From: Rehmannia glutinosa
Lineage: Eukaryota; Streptophyta; Magnoliopsida; Lamiales; Orobanchaceae
DNA length: 64,000 bases
Assembly (NCBI GenBank): GCA_016081115.2
Contig: CM071926.1
Coordinates: forward strand, 11,979,971-12,043,970
Direction of reading: 5' to 3'
Shown here: positions 11,945-23,910 of the stretch, one piece after another
How positions within the stretch are numbered: position 1 is the stretch's first letter
Layout of the letters: the number at the start of each line of letters is the position of its first letter
The notes under the pieces: generated by a model
What the model was told of the DNA's origin: nothing
What the model saw: the letters and a program-made list of their open reading frames with translations, nothing else
The model's database searches: none
Translations under genes and position numbers: made by a program

Positions 11945-14900
11945 ACTACTTGTCGACGTCCCGCTATTGTGCGAACCTATTTCTCCGCATTTCCCACAAC
12001 GTCTCTTCATTTTATGTCCCAGCCTTTATCGCCTTTTCCTTCGACTCAAGTCGGCTTTTGACTCGATTGCCGCTCCCCTTATTTTTGGCTGTGTTGGCGG
12101 CAACACTACGACGCCTAGATGGGTTTTGTCTCCAATGAATCCTTCGATCAATGTTTGTCTGTTTCACCGCACGGAATCGGTTTGATCCTTCAAAGAATTG
12201 TTCTTTATGTTCTTTTATGATGCTTGATGGTATTTAATCTTCGATTTGTCGTCATTTGATAGAATCGGACAATAGTGAATGTCGATCAAATCTTGGATCG
12301 TTGTATCACACCGCAACTCGATCCAAAATTGTTCAACGAATCATTGTTTGGACACCGTAGCATGGATGCATTTTTCGTCCATCTTTTGTGAATATATTTT
12401 TACCGGGATTTTATCGGCCTCTTTTAGTAGCGAGAAAATATGACGACATACAAGCCCGATCTGTTGAAACATTTTGCAACAAAGATTCCATCGCATCTTC
12501 ATTTATATATGAAACCACCTCAGTAAAGACTCCTATTTCCACGTCCTTGATTTTATAAGTGCGGTGTGTCACCCGTTTATGATTTCCATCGTCACGCACT
12601 TGTAACAAGATGATTCGATTTCGGCGCTCACAAAGCAGTAAAAACACTTCTCGTATACACAATCGATGCATGTTTCTCAATTTCTAATTGTGTTTTGCAT
12701 TTGGGCAAGTGGATTTCATCTCGTTGTTCGGTTTGTCTACGGCATGTCGCCGAGCTTCTATAGCGCTATCGTAGTGCATGAAAAATTCCACTAGACTAAC
12801 TTTGTGGGTTGGTGAAACTCCCGAACCATTGTTAGCACTCTCCGATCTTGACGTGGTTCCGAGCAATCCGCTCAATTGCACATTTTTAAATAAGCGGGTA
12901 TCCACGATTTTTACGATTTCAAACATATGTTTGAACCATGAATGCGAAGTCATTGGTAATCATTCATCAATCGTGCCCATCTCTCCTCAAATTCGGAGGT
13001 TCAATGTAGTTACTCCAAACAATGCGATTCAATCTTTCCATGAATTCCTCGTCCTTAAGCAAAGTATGCCCCACTTTCGCACCAACCTTTTCCATGATAT
13101 GCCACATACATAATCGGTGAATATGTTCTTGAAAACCCTTTTAATAGCATTTTTCATTGCGGGATCTTGATCAAGAACTATGTATGTTGGCTCATGCCCC
13201 ATTGCCTTTAAGAAATTTTGAATAGCCAGGCATACGATTCTTCATCTTCCTTTAGAAGTAACCCGTAAGCGTAACGTAACACATCTTCGATGGTTGTCCA
13301 CACTAGTGAACGCCAAAACCATTTTGTACCTAGGTTTGTTGTGACAAGTCGGTCTCATTTTTCACAAGATAAGAAATTTCATTCAAGTTCGACGTTAAGC
13401 AATTTTTCTATAATACATAAGCAACATTGTAATAATATATAAGCATATTATGTTAAATTCGTATGCATATCCACACATCAATACATGTTGTAATGAATTG
13501 GTCATTTTCTTTAAAAATTATATATTTTCGTATGCAAGATGAAAGCAACTCGTAAGCATTCTTTTCCTTTTGTTATGCATTCTTTTGTGGACTATTTAAA
13601 AAAAAAGATGAATGATCATGAATTGCATTGCGATTGCACCCCATACACTGTTAGTGTTGTATGTTGCATCGAAAGATATAACATCCCGAACATTCTCGTA
13701 CTTTTGCTTGCACATTGGATCACCCAAAATAATCGTGTAAGTTGGTCGCTTTCATCAACGTCATAGTTGAATCTTCAGATTTGGACAAACTTCAATCTTT
13801 TTCAAAAAACTTATCAATAATAAGTTGTGCATCGGCCCACGACATAAGCTTTCGACTCTCTCTTGAAATTTTTAAAGTCGATTGGCGGTCTACATTTGAA
13901 TACCCTCCAACCATCTCCTTATACAAATCGATAAGTTTTACTGCCCAATGTTTGCTTTTATACGATTTTAGTATGAATTTTTGGTGAGCCAAATTTAAAT
14001 TCATATTCGCCTTTAGAAAGTGTCTCAGACACCCCGGGCGTCAATGAATGCGTGTGCTGGATTTCAAAACTCTTTCTTGTGTAAGAACCGTTGATTGGCT
14101 TTGAACACGCAACGCGCCTGCATCCCACCCTTGCTTCGGTTTCCCGTGTCTCACTTGTGAGACTTCGTCATCATTTAGCTCCGCTTCTTCAGGAGATGCG
14201 GATGAGTTGCCAACCTTTTTTGAACCCTTGGCGGTTGCAAACAACGTATTGCATGTGTATTATATCACCGTGGAAGCGTTTGGTTGTACTAATTCTCACA
14301 TCAATCCCGTGGCACGCCCATAATCCTTGTAGAATTGTATTCCGCTCTTGACACTATCAAAAATCATCCCTTTTTTGGAGTCAGATGTTCATCACATTCT
14401 GGTATCTAATTCACAGACGAATCCGTTGTTATTTCAATCCGTTGTTGCGGAGCACTTGCAATTACAACTGTCTCAACAAAAGAAATAAATAAGCAAGATT
14501 TTGAAACTACGTTAGCATAATGGTCACTTTTTATAAGCGATAATATCTTCGACATATAAGCAAAGAACATGACCGTAACAACCGGCGTTGTAATCAAATA
14601 ATTTGAGTTCATACAACCTAAATAATGATCAATTAACCCGATCGGTTATTGTGCAACATGGTTTATTATGCAACATGTTTTCTATCATATCATATACGTT
14701 TTTTAAAGAAAACAATGGGGACGAATAATTAAATTTCATGCCTCATATATATGTTCATACTTATAAGCATATTAGAATTAATGTATAAGCATTATTAAGG
14801 ATACTAATAAGCATATGATCTGGTTAATATGAAGAAAAAGAACGTGGACGGGGAACTAAATTTTAGGTGCTCGGAAGTATGGTGGTAATCATAAGAACAT

Positions 14901-15421
14901 TTATAGGCAACTGAAAGCAAATTTATCATAACGAACAAGCAACTCAATGGGTAAACATACACACACAAAAAAAAAATGGCATGAAGATATGCCCTTTTAT
15001 GGACTACTAAGAAGTTCACATTTGTAAGCATACTATTCTCAAGTAAAAATGAAAATGATTGATCAAATAATTGATCTTAGGAAAAATTACGAATCAAATA
15101 TTAAGAAGAATCAGTAATAAAAGGAACAATCAATACAATTTCGTAGTCAAGGAAAAGTGGACTACTAAGAAGTTCACATTTGTAAGCATAATATTCTCAA
15201 GGCATACGCAGTAGTTCAGGCCCGTATAAGCATATTTCTGGGTAATAATTACAAGTAAAAATGAAAATGATTGATCGAATCATTGATTTTAGGAAAAATT
15301 ACGAATCAAATATTAAGGAGAATCAGTAACAAAATGAACCATCAATACAATTTCGTAGTCAAGGAAAAGTGTTACCTTGTTCTTCATTAGTATTGCAGAT
15401 TTCTTCATATGTGTCGTCCAT
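11945..15421 (-). pseudogene. FAR1-type MULE transposase gene, degraded
   Basis: Exon 1 is 15376-15421 (MDDTYEEICNTNEEQ) with a GT donor; exon 2 starts at 14467 after an AG. In order on the minus strand: the FAR1 DNA-binding start (IPECDEHLTPKKGMIFDSV, 14290-14400), a zinc-ligand region with FEIQHTHSL, the DDE-type core with LDQDPAMKNAIKRVF and CMWHIMEKVGAKV (about 13040-13190), a TTSRSESANN...LVEFFMHYDSAIEARRH segment (12740-12870), and a C-terminal zinc knuckle (CGKCGEIGSHN, near 11960). This is the order of plant FAR1/MURA-like transposases, which cut and join the element ends. A TAG replaces the Trp before IPECDE that the 34331 element keeps. Several frameshifts follow, so the gene is inactive. 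Confidence 0.85.
15003..15370. repeat. Direct duplication inside transposase intron
   Basis: A block starting ACTACTAAGAAGTTCACATT occurs at about 15003 and again at about 15163. Both are followed by a block with AATTACGAATCAAATATTAA and a shared end, TTCGTAGTCAAGGAAAAGTG. The second copy has an extra ~50 bp with a TAAGCA motif. Confidence 0.75.
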
Positions 15422-15777
15422 TCCCTCCTTCCTTGTTTCAGCGCTGCAAATGGTGAATTTTCAGTGAGTTGGGAGACTATCTACGCTAGAGAAGAATGGT
15501 GGACAAGGTGAAATAAAGTGGACGATTTTAATTCAGTAACAGATATGGTGGAGTTTGATTGTAACTAATCCTATTTTTGTGGGATTTACTAGATTTAGCT
15601 ACCATTATTTATTATGGTATGGACTAATGTACCCTCCATATGACTAATTCGAATTATTTACCAGCAATTAGAAAGGATTAATCTCAGCCATCTACATCAA
15701 TTTATCTACGGCTTGGATCTGATCCTACGTACTCACATAATAGGGGGGTCCTATATAACCCATCCCCTATGTACATA

Positions 15778-16200
15778 TATATATGTTTTTTCCTTACCAA
15801 AACCATCATATATTTCAATTTTGTACTATACAATAAATGTATTTTTAAAACAAAAACCTTTCTAATCATTCCTAAATAGTACCCAAACATTTTTTTTTGA
15901 AGATAAACCAAATATTTTTTAAAACTCTTACTAAAATGTGAGGAAATATGTAATTATACGAAACTCAGTGGCCTTTGTAATATTTCCTGAAAACTCAAGA
16001 CACTGGAACCGGTGGCAACCTTTCCCGCGGTCGGCCCTTAACTGTTAAAATTTCAAAAATAATTCTCGTAACAAACTGCTCTATATATCATATCCACCGA
16101 AAATATTTCTCAATCCATTATTCATCTCCCTCTTTTGATCAAATCTCTCCAATAAAATTCCAATTATCCCACTGTGTCTAGATCGATCAAAAAAGAAAAA
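15778..16200 (+). promoter_or_regulatory. Proximal upstream region of DMP gene (copy 1)
   Basis: This ~420-bp stretch separates the right end of the MULE from the DMP start codon. It is conserved with copy 2 (45600-46022). A TATATA box lies at 16082-16088, about 115 bp before the ATG. Everything further upstream in copy 1 is MULE sequence, whereas in copy 2 it is the uL18-side intergenic DNA. Confidence 0.5.
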
Positions 16201-16863
16201 ATGGCGAAATCATCAGAAGGAATCGGCATAAAAATCTACACCACCTCCCCGCAACACGACCCACCACCACCGCCGTCCACCGCCCCAAGCATCATTCCTC
16301 TGCCCCCAACCGCCGTCGGCCGTAAAAGACGAGCAATGGCGAGCGGCGTCCAAAAAACCCTCTCGAAAACCTCATTGCTCGCCAATTTCCTCCCCACCGG
16401 AACCCTCCTCACCTTCGAAATGGTCCTCCCATCAGTCTACGGCAACGGCAAATGCTCCATCGTAAGCACCCACATGATCTACTCTCTATTGGGCCTTTGC
16501 TCTCTCTCCTGCTTCTTCTTCCACTTCACCGACTCTTTCCGGGGCCCCGACGGGAAACTGTACTACGGGTTCGTGACTCCGAAAGGGCTGGCGGTTTTCA
16601 AGACGGGTCTCGGGGTGGAGGTGCCGAAGGAGGAGAGGTTTAAGGTTGGGTTGAGCGATTTCGTGCACGCGCTGATGTCCGCGCTTGTGTTTGTGGCTAT
16701 TGCGCTGTCGGATCATCGGGTCACGGGTTGCGTGTTCCCGGGTCACGCGGCGGAGTTGGATGAAGTGATGCAGAGTTTCCCGTTGATGGTTGGGATTATT
16801 TGCAGTGGCTTGTTTCTTGTGTTTCCCACTACTAGATATGGCATTGGCTGTGTTTCTGCCTGA
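16201..16863 (+). CDS. DMP: DMP (DUF679) membrane protein, DMP8/9 type (copy 1)
   Basis: One uninterrupted exon of 220 residues. The ATG at 16201 (MAKSSEGIGIKIYTTSP) is chosen; an upstream in-frame GTG is not a plausible start. The first ~45 residues are proline-rich and disordered. Then come SGVQKTLSKTSLLANFLPTG, four membrane segments (about residues 62-80, 94-114, 155-172 and 196-214), the FHFTDSFRGPDGK loop and the C-terminal RYGIGCVSA. These match the DMP family, and the conserved stretches look like the DMP8/9 clade, which acts in sperm cells during gamete fusion; loss of it causes haploid induction in several dicots. Clade assignment is from memory of the motifs. It is convergent with the GALT gene. 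The twin is at 46023-46685. Confidence 0.9.
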   Translation: MAKSSEGIGIKIYTTSPQHDPPPPPSTAPSIIPLPPTAVGRKRRAMASGVQKTLSKTSLLANFLPTGTLLTFEMVLPSVYGNGKCSIVSTHMIYSLLGLCSLSCFFFHFTDSFRGPDGKLYYGFVTPKGLAVFKTGLGVEVPKEERFKVGLSDFVHALMSALVFVAIALSDHRVTGCVFPGHAAELDEVMQSFPLMVGIICSGLFLVFPTTRYGIGCVSA

Positions 16864-18127
16864 GACGTTGGATTGGATCCGGATTGTTGTGGTTGATGAA
16901 TTCATGGCCGTTGGATCATGCCCGGATTTCATCTATCAGTGGGGTCTAATGCCATTGACTTTGGTTTATTATTATTATTTTTACTCTTTTCTTTTTTTTG
17001 GGTTTGAAAATGGGAAGATATAAGTGTTGTGGTGGTGATAGGCATAATATAATGGTGTGGTTTGTTTTCTTGGTCTTTTTTGTGAATGAATAGGAGGCTT
17101 GTGGATGTATTCTTATATTGTGTAATTATTAAGTTTGTATAATAAATTAGAATCTATCTCAGTGTAAAGTCTGATTTAACATATGACCAGTTCAAATCTT
17201 CTATTTCATCAAATAGACACGAGTGTTACTGAGTTAACATATGACATCATGTTAGACATGGATAATGGCATCATGTTAGACACAAAGTGTTATTCATACC
17301 ACACAGGTGTGTGTGCCTGGTGAGTCAATAAATGTCAAGTGTTTAATTGGTGAGTGAAACAATGTCAAATGTCTCATCTCCTAAAAAATAGAATATTTGA
17401 ATAGTGGATGCTATACCAAATGTATTATATTAGATGTAACATCTACAAGACCATTAAACACGAACATTTACATAGTGAATTGAAATACTAGATGAAACAC
17501 CGCCAGGGGCATCATTTACATTGAGAATTGAAATACCATACGAACACCATCGAGAATAAGAGAGATTCCATACGAGATATGACGGGTCCCTCTCCAAATT
17601 TATTGACTTCAAACTTCAGATTCCAGTCCAAATCCACGAGATATATTTGAGAATTTGAAGTGTGATAAACAATGCCTACAAGCACGTATAATGTGTTGGT
17701 CATCCTTTTCGTTTTCTAGTACAAAATAACGCATAACAAATTGGTAAAAGCAATGATCATTTCTTTTTCTGCACAAAAATATGGTAACCATTAGGTGTTG
17801 GTCGACAATCAACAGAATCAATAGAAACTTGTTAATGCTCCACCTAAAAACAGATCACATCTCTCTATCGCTCTATACAAGTGATACAAATCACTCTGTC
17901 GCCTGTTGCCCCAAAATGGACAGCATACTAAGTAAGTATTCCTAAAATCTATACTCTAACAATATGCATATTAATATCTCCTACTTGTACAACTATGCCA
18001 ACTCTTCTACAAGCGTGGAATTAATATTTCCCTATCAAGACTCAACCTCCAACAATATCTCCTCTTACTCAACCTCCCAATATTTCCCTATCAAGAATCA
18101 TTTTGCATCTTCCAACAGATGTATGAG
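16864..18127. other. Region between convergent DMP and GALT genes (copy 1)
   Basis: Holds both 3' UTRs and AT-rich spacer. Short ORFs here have no recognisable domain. Copy 2 (46686-47955) is alignable with many small indels. Confidence 0.5.
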
Positions 18128-21062
18128 TTAATCGCCACAGCAAAAAGCGCGTTTTTTCTCTTGAATCTTTTGCCACAAACAAAGCAGCTCTCTGGGGCCT
18201 TGGTAATGGGCAACAACATAGCCATCCTTACAACCGTCCATGAATATCCTCTCGTCCTTCTCGTATCTCACTTCTAATCCGTTCTTTTTCATGTCGTCAA
18301 TCCAGATTCCCATGGCAACATCTTCTAGCTTGAATATCTGCAATAATGGTTTTTAATGCTTGAGATATCTAAGTATATCCTCTTCACTTGTAGTAATGAA
18401 CAGAACTATGTACGAGTGCCATCATAATAGCCACACAAACTCAATGTACAGCGAATATCAGCATAATCGCGTCTTACCTTTAGGCGTCCCTTACTATGTT
18501 TTTTGGCAACAGTCTTTGCAATATCATTTGACACGACATAACCAGGACCGTGTGCCCAAGGTGGATATTTGTCATGTGGCCATTCCTGAGTTACATAGCA
18601 AAAATTATGAATCACACAATATTTCCAATTTTAGCAACGTAAACAGGCTTAAAAGCAGCACTAAGTATTTAATCTTCAACAAGGTAATTTCCATCGCTTT
18701 TCTGTCCCCTTACCCAATATTCTTCAATAGGATCCCAACCTGGCCTATATGGGGTACAGCAGATGGTGACAATCTTAGAAAAACTATGAAAATTCACTAA
18801 TTCATTATGATATATTTAGACAAAGGAAGAGGCTAACATCATAAGACACGAGTACTTAAGCTTAAGTAAAGGCATATTATCAAGTGCAGAGGGTGACAAT
18901 AATAAATTATGTAAAACTCATTCTGTGTACTAATACATTACCTCCTCATCCTTTAATCCGTATCATAGTATGAGGCTTTACTTGTGCGTTAGGTTGTTTT
19001 ATGGGAAAGGGAAGTCAAATACCCAGTGAAATGTCAAATGTTCTAAACTGAGTTGTTCTTTTTATTACCACTTAGCAGCTGTGTGCGACAATGTGACCAA
19101 TAGTAATATTTCTTTTGTGGCAGGATCTTCAATCCCTTTTCCTGCTTGGGATATATAATTTTGTGTAGAATGAACATGTCAACCCACTTTCACAATCTAT
19201 CTGTGGAATAGTAAAATCAGTTCAAAAAGATACCTCGGGACTAATAAACCACTTGCTATCTGGATTTCGGTGAGGCTGTGAATCTGAATTGATAAGGCCA
19301 TAGAGCAAACCGTGAGTCGCATTGGTCCTTCCTAAAGAATTCAATATCTCATCTACACGAACGAATGCATCGTCATCCGTCTTCATAATAAACTTAGCGG
19401 AAACAACCTCAGTCTGTCGAAGAGATTAGGGCAATGAGGTACTGAGGAAATGCTCCATGAGCCACGAAGGTAAGAGAACTTTACCCCAAAGATGCAGATG
19501 GCTATGGTTTTCCATGTTATGAGATTGTAGTAGTCAACAAAAGGCATCAGCTGGATATCTTCATAAGTCCGTGCCTCATTCCAAAGCTCCTCATTCACCA
19601 TCTGGTTTTTATGCTACAAGATGCAGTTCGTATTTCAATTATCATTAATGAATGAGTTAATTACAATGTTCAACATTCTAAATAGAATTTTTTGTCCGGA
19701 ACATTCTCCAACAGAAAAGGCATACAAAGAAGTATCCGAAGAGCCTTTTTTTTCTTTGCAAGTAAGATCTTAGGGCACCGTGACTAGTTGCACTATAATA
19801 CAAGAAAGCATGTTAAGTGTCGATTTGTGGCTCTTTAGCAAGAAATTTTATTCTACTATCAATACTTACCAGACCAACAAAGAAACGGACTGCAACTTGT
19901 CCGGACCGTACTTCAGGATACTGCATCCAGGATCTTCGGACTGCCATTCTACGTTTGAAATTGTTGGCGGTGGAGAAAATACCAATGAAGAGATCCAACT
20001 GTCTTCGAGGAGGTATTGGAACAGCTTTAAGAGTTTCCAAGTCAATTATATGTTCTAAGTCCTCTGATGTTGGCAAACCACTGGCCACAACAGAAATTAA
20101 ATTTATATCTCCTGCAATCCGTACTTCACTGACAAGCCATGGCTCCAAAGTCTGCAGACAGTCCACATACATAAATCAATGTCGGTTGACTAGTGCAAGT
20201 CAAACCTACATAAATTTCAGTAAGTTTTGTAGAAAGGGGTTGAGAAGGGATCAGAGAGAGATTACTTCGCGAAAAGCAAATGAAGTTATGTGCTTTCCAT
20301 CCACTGTCATTTGGATTCCTTCCGAGCCGACTCTGAGTGTAGCAACAAACAAATCATTTTGCTTAAAAGGAAAGTACTTTCTTGGTTTCCCATCATGCAC
20401 CATAGATATCATTGTTGATCCATTGCCATGCCGGTTAGCTTTGACAGTCTGGTTATTCTCTTTACCTAAAAGCTCATTGCACTGATCCAGCTCATCCACT
20501 GATATAAGCAAGTAGTTGCCAACACATGCAACAGACAACAATTGGTGAACACAAAAGTAAACATCAATGAAGCAAGAATATAAAGTAAAAGAAAAACAAC
20601 TCAAGAAAGAAGATGAAATCAGAAATATAACCTACAGTTAGAGACTGCTGTAGAAAAGAAAAAAATCATCTAATTTGGGAAAAACAAATGGAAAAGCATT
20701 CCAGGTGATAAAATAACAAATTTGTAGGGAGAAAATTACTAAAATCCATAAGGTAGGTACACATAGGATGGAACATCCCCTCGGTGAACCTAAGAAGAAA
20801 GATCAGCTATTAGTCTGCCTACTTGACATATACATGAAAAATATAATCAAATAGGGCTTAGCTAAATACATTATATCCTGGTACAATGATGTTCGGCAGA
20901 GATATATCAGGCAGGTAGAATAATTCTGAAAGTGAATCCAATTCAGAGGCAAACCAAGTTTCATCAACTAAAAAAGACCATATAGTTTGGTTCAGTAATC
21001 ACGTAACAGAAGAAACATCTAGATTAAAGCAGCTCATGAACAAAAACTAAGATAAATATATG

Positions 21063-21102
<40 letters not shown>

Positions 21103-22528
21103 CAACCAGTGACGAAGCCAAGAATTTTGTGTAGGGGGGGGCAACTAACAATAATATAAAAATGAAATACAATACATCACTAAAAATAAAACTATAAATA
21201 AGTACCAATTTTGATAATGATGACGATTAATTAATCATAGAATAAAATAGCTCAACTCGATAATGATGAAGATTAGGTATCCTTCCGATTCTATGCCTTC
21301 TTGACGATGAACCACAAATCCCAAAAGAGACAAATAGAGACACAAGAGAATAATGCCAAATATCGAGCTCAAGACTATGGTAGGACAAAAGAAAATGTAC
21401 AAAATTTTGAGAAAGGGTAAAAAATGATCAAGAGTTCAATACTTAAAGATTTTTCAAGGTTCACGATGGGAAGATAAAAAGAAGAATGAAAGACTTGAAG
21501 GCCTTGTTTCCATACTGCAAGGTGTTTAAGAACAACCTTTTTTTCCTATTTTATGTAATCTCTGTTTTTTTGCTTGAGGTTATAAGGTGAACTACCAAAA
21601 TATCCCTGGGTTTTCCAAAATTTCAGGGGAGGCCATTGACCCCCTTGGCCTTCATGTGGCTTTGTCCATGATGACAACCCAACATAACTAGGAAGTTCAA
21701 CGTATTATATACAGAACATGTTATTGAATCTGCATATTCTAATGGATAGGGAAACAGAAAGGCTTGTACCTTTTTTATTTTTTTCTCGTTCAGGAGATGG
21801 GCAGCGCTCCTCTTCACCCCAGTCATGTGCAATGGTCCAGGTGTTTTGAACAATTACAGGATCCTCAGTTATTTTATCGCCATGTAGTCTAACATTATAG
21901 TGCAAAATAATAGGAGGATCTGGCTCCCCTGGAAGTGGTTCACCAGTCAGGTCAACTCGGAAGTTACCAAGAAGGCCATTAGGAATGCCGATAAATGTGA
22001 TTGAAGAACCCTGAGTCAAGCCACAAGGAACCCGCAACTTAAAGCCATTATCATCAAGTTCTGAGGCATTCATTTTACTGAGGAAATGAGGACACTGTTT
22101 ATCTTTCCTCTCTTGGATAAACTTCCATTACTTTGAAGTTTTTCTTGTTCAACAGAGGTAATCAGGTTTTTCCATGCAACACCAGCTTCCTTAATAGCTT
22201 CAACAGCATTAGGCAAGCCCTGAGCATGTGTAACCAAGTATTTCAAATGGTTCCATGTGTGCAATGAACTTTGTTCTTCTTTTGACAAGTTTCTTTGAGC
22301 AAAGAAATCAGCTACGATAGCATCGGCAGAAATCACTTGAGAAGTATTTTCTGGATTCGGAAGTGCAGGTGGAGCACCAGCATTTATCCACTCAAGAGGA
22401 TTTGTCCCAGTGAAGTTCAGAGGACTCGTGAAGTAGCTTTCATTGACCGGATTTTTAATTACATAATATCCAAGAACAAACAACATCAAGAAAGATGTGG
22501 TTAAAACACCACCATACCATTTCTTCAT
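18128..22528 (-). CDS. GALT: Hydroxyproline O-galactosyltransferase, GT31 with galectin domain; one frameshift (copy 1)
   Basis: Seven exons on the minus strand: 21770-22528, 20266-20498, 19870-20151, 19485-19613, 19234-19413, 18478-18585 and 18128-18337. All splice sites are GT-AG; ~633 residues expected. Residues ~8-25 form the Golgi signal anchor. A galectin-like domain follows (KLRVPCGLTQGSSITFIG; later VDGKHITSFAF). The GT31 domain begins FSTANNFKRRMAVRRSW and holds the metal-binding MKTDDDAF, then PPWAHGPGYVVSNDIAK and IFKLEDVAMGIW. Plant proteins of this layout add the first galactose to hydroxyproline of arabinogalactan proteins. Exon 1 is one base short near 22103: the frame before it (SLSKRGK) and after it (DKQCPHFLSK) differ, and exon phase also demands one more base. 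Copy 2 shares this. All else is open, so it is a recently broken gene or a shared error. Confidence 0.85.
21061..21100. repeat. TA microsatellite in GALT intron 1
   Basis: A run of TA dinucleotides abuts the left target duplication of the MITE at 21107. It is much shorter in copy 2 (near 50860). Confidence 0.9.
21107..21670. mobile_element. hAT-like MITE in GALT intron 1 (copy 1)
   Basis: 564 bp flanked by the 8-bp direct repeat ATGACAAC (21099-21106 and 21671-21678). The ends are inverted: CAGTGACGAAGCCA on the left, CATGGACAAAGCCA on the right read in reverse, each followed by a G-rich run. The 8-bp duplication and CA(G/T) ends fit a non-autonomous hAT element. It contains no coding sequence. 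Copy 2 has it at about 50882-51428 with a damaged left end. Confidence 0.7.
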
Positions 22529-23910
22529 TTCCGCTCATTAATGGCACATGTCCACTCATACAGACCTAGATATCATGAAAGTATCTGCAATAGCAAATAA
22601 TACACAAAGTGAATGTGCAAAAATAGAAAATGGTATCTGGAATGGCAAACAATTAATGAAGTCAATATGAACATGAAGAGATAGGTCAGAATATGAACTA
22701 GTTGATCTCGTACAAGAATATCCAAACAAAGGAACAAGATTAACAATTCAAACCCACAAATTAAATAAATTTAATTGGAAATCCCAAAAGGGAAAACCAA
22801 CACAAATCATATCCTTCATTTATTTTATATTGTTTTTCGTCCACAAAATTCATTACTTATCTCCAGATTTACAAAGAAACAACAAAAGAAAAAAGTTCAG
22901 TTTTGATAACATCATGGGCATTAGATAGGAGACCTTCGTACCTCTCTGCTATACCCCAAAATATAAGTTCAGAGCCACTAAAAGTCAAAACTCAAAGTGA
23001 AAACTTCACGCAATCCATTTCTATAAGTATGCATCAACAAGCATTACTTTAATCACTGGTCACCAAAATAAATTTAAAAAAAATGCCAACTTGCACACAG
23101 ATCATAAGAGTAATAAACCATGGTTTGGGCACAACCTACGAGATTATTTTCAAGAACTCTTAACTATTTATGAGTGAAATACTCCAAAAATCCATCTGCA
23201 GATCTCAGTCTCAAACTCATCTAATCATACTCACAAAGTCCGCCCAAAGATCCCATAGAAATGACTATGAACAACCATAACTCACTTAACAACTCAAATA
23301 GTCAAATTATTCCGACCACATTATTTCCCCTCTTTAAAAAAAAAAAAAGACTCACAAAATGTTTCAGAACCACCAAAACTCGCTCCATCGAACTCAAAAT
23401 CACCACATAATTCAAAATTTCCAAGTTACTAACCACAAAATCAACTCAAAACTCCTACCTGAGACCGCATAACTCCTCTCCTCAGTCCTCACACCACCAG
23501 CAGTTGACGACCGCATACCACCCACTCCAAAAACACGCGTATACGTCTACGGGTGCATACTCTACATACTTGAACAGAAAAGACAAAAAAGAACTACACA
23601 GATCGGAATGCATTACACTGAATATCAATCAGCAACAAAAGACACCAACAACTCTTGACTATAATCCGTAACCACAAAAAAAAAAAAAAAACGGCAGCAT
23701 TAAAGCAAACATAAACGTACAACGATGCTTACCTTGTGGTACCACAGCCCAAAACGCTGATTTAGAGCTAGAGAGCAGAAAAACAGAGGAAATCGAGGAT
23801 GATTTTTGAACGAGTCGCTTACTAGACTTAAAACTCAACTTCAAGTCTACGCCAAAAATCCTTGTTTGGTGGTTTCGTAGATTAGTTATATTTGGGTTGG
23901 TTAATTTCAA
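22529..23910 (-). other. GALT 5' leader with intron (copy 1)
   Basis: Reading the minus strand, an acceptor TTGCAG precedes base 22584, leaving a 56-nt leader before the ATG. A strong donor, CACAAG|GTAAGC, has its exon edge at 23733, so a leader exon of about 23733-23900 and an intron of 22585-23732 are likely. The open frame over the leader exon is not conserved coding; it is a UTR guess. Copy 2 has the same signals (exon edge 53487). Confidence 0.5.

Larger units (their letters stand above)
5983..15767. mobile_element. 9.8-kb two-gene Mutator-like element (MULE), copy 1 only
   Basis: The insert is bounded by the direct repeat TATGTACATA at 5973-5982 and 15768-15777. Copy 2 has one such site near 45590 and no insert, so the element and its 9-10 bp target duplication are defined by comparison. 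The ends are diverged inverted repeats sharing a TATGTGAGTAC-like core and a GATTAATC motif further in. The left half encodes a Ulp1-like protease (+), the right half a FAR1-type transposase (-), so the genes converge near 11.3-11.9 kb. Both are broken by stops and frameshifts. MULEs carrying Ulp1-like proteases are known in plants (the Kaonashi type). The 3.5-kb element at 34331-37832 is a deletion derivative of the same family. Confidence 0.88.

Noticed and set aside
16174..16200. Upstream in-frame GTG as start of DMP
   Set aside because: Plant nuclear genes start at ATG; the ATG at 16201 gives the usual family length and the same start in copy 2.
16486..16932. 148-aa minus-strand ORF, also 46308-46754
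   Set aside because: Antisense to the DMP exon; composition reflects the GC-rich coding strand and there is no domain.
19817..20485. Long plus-strand ORF (222 aa), also 49591-50292 in copy 2
   Set aside because: It is antisense to GALT exons 2 and 3 and the intron between; the minus-strand exons have known domains and good splice sites.
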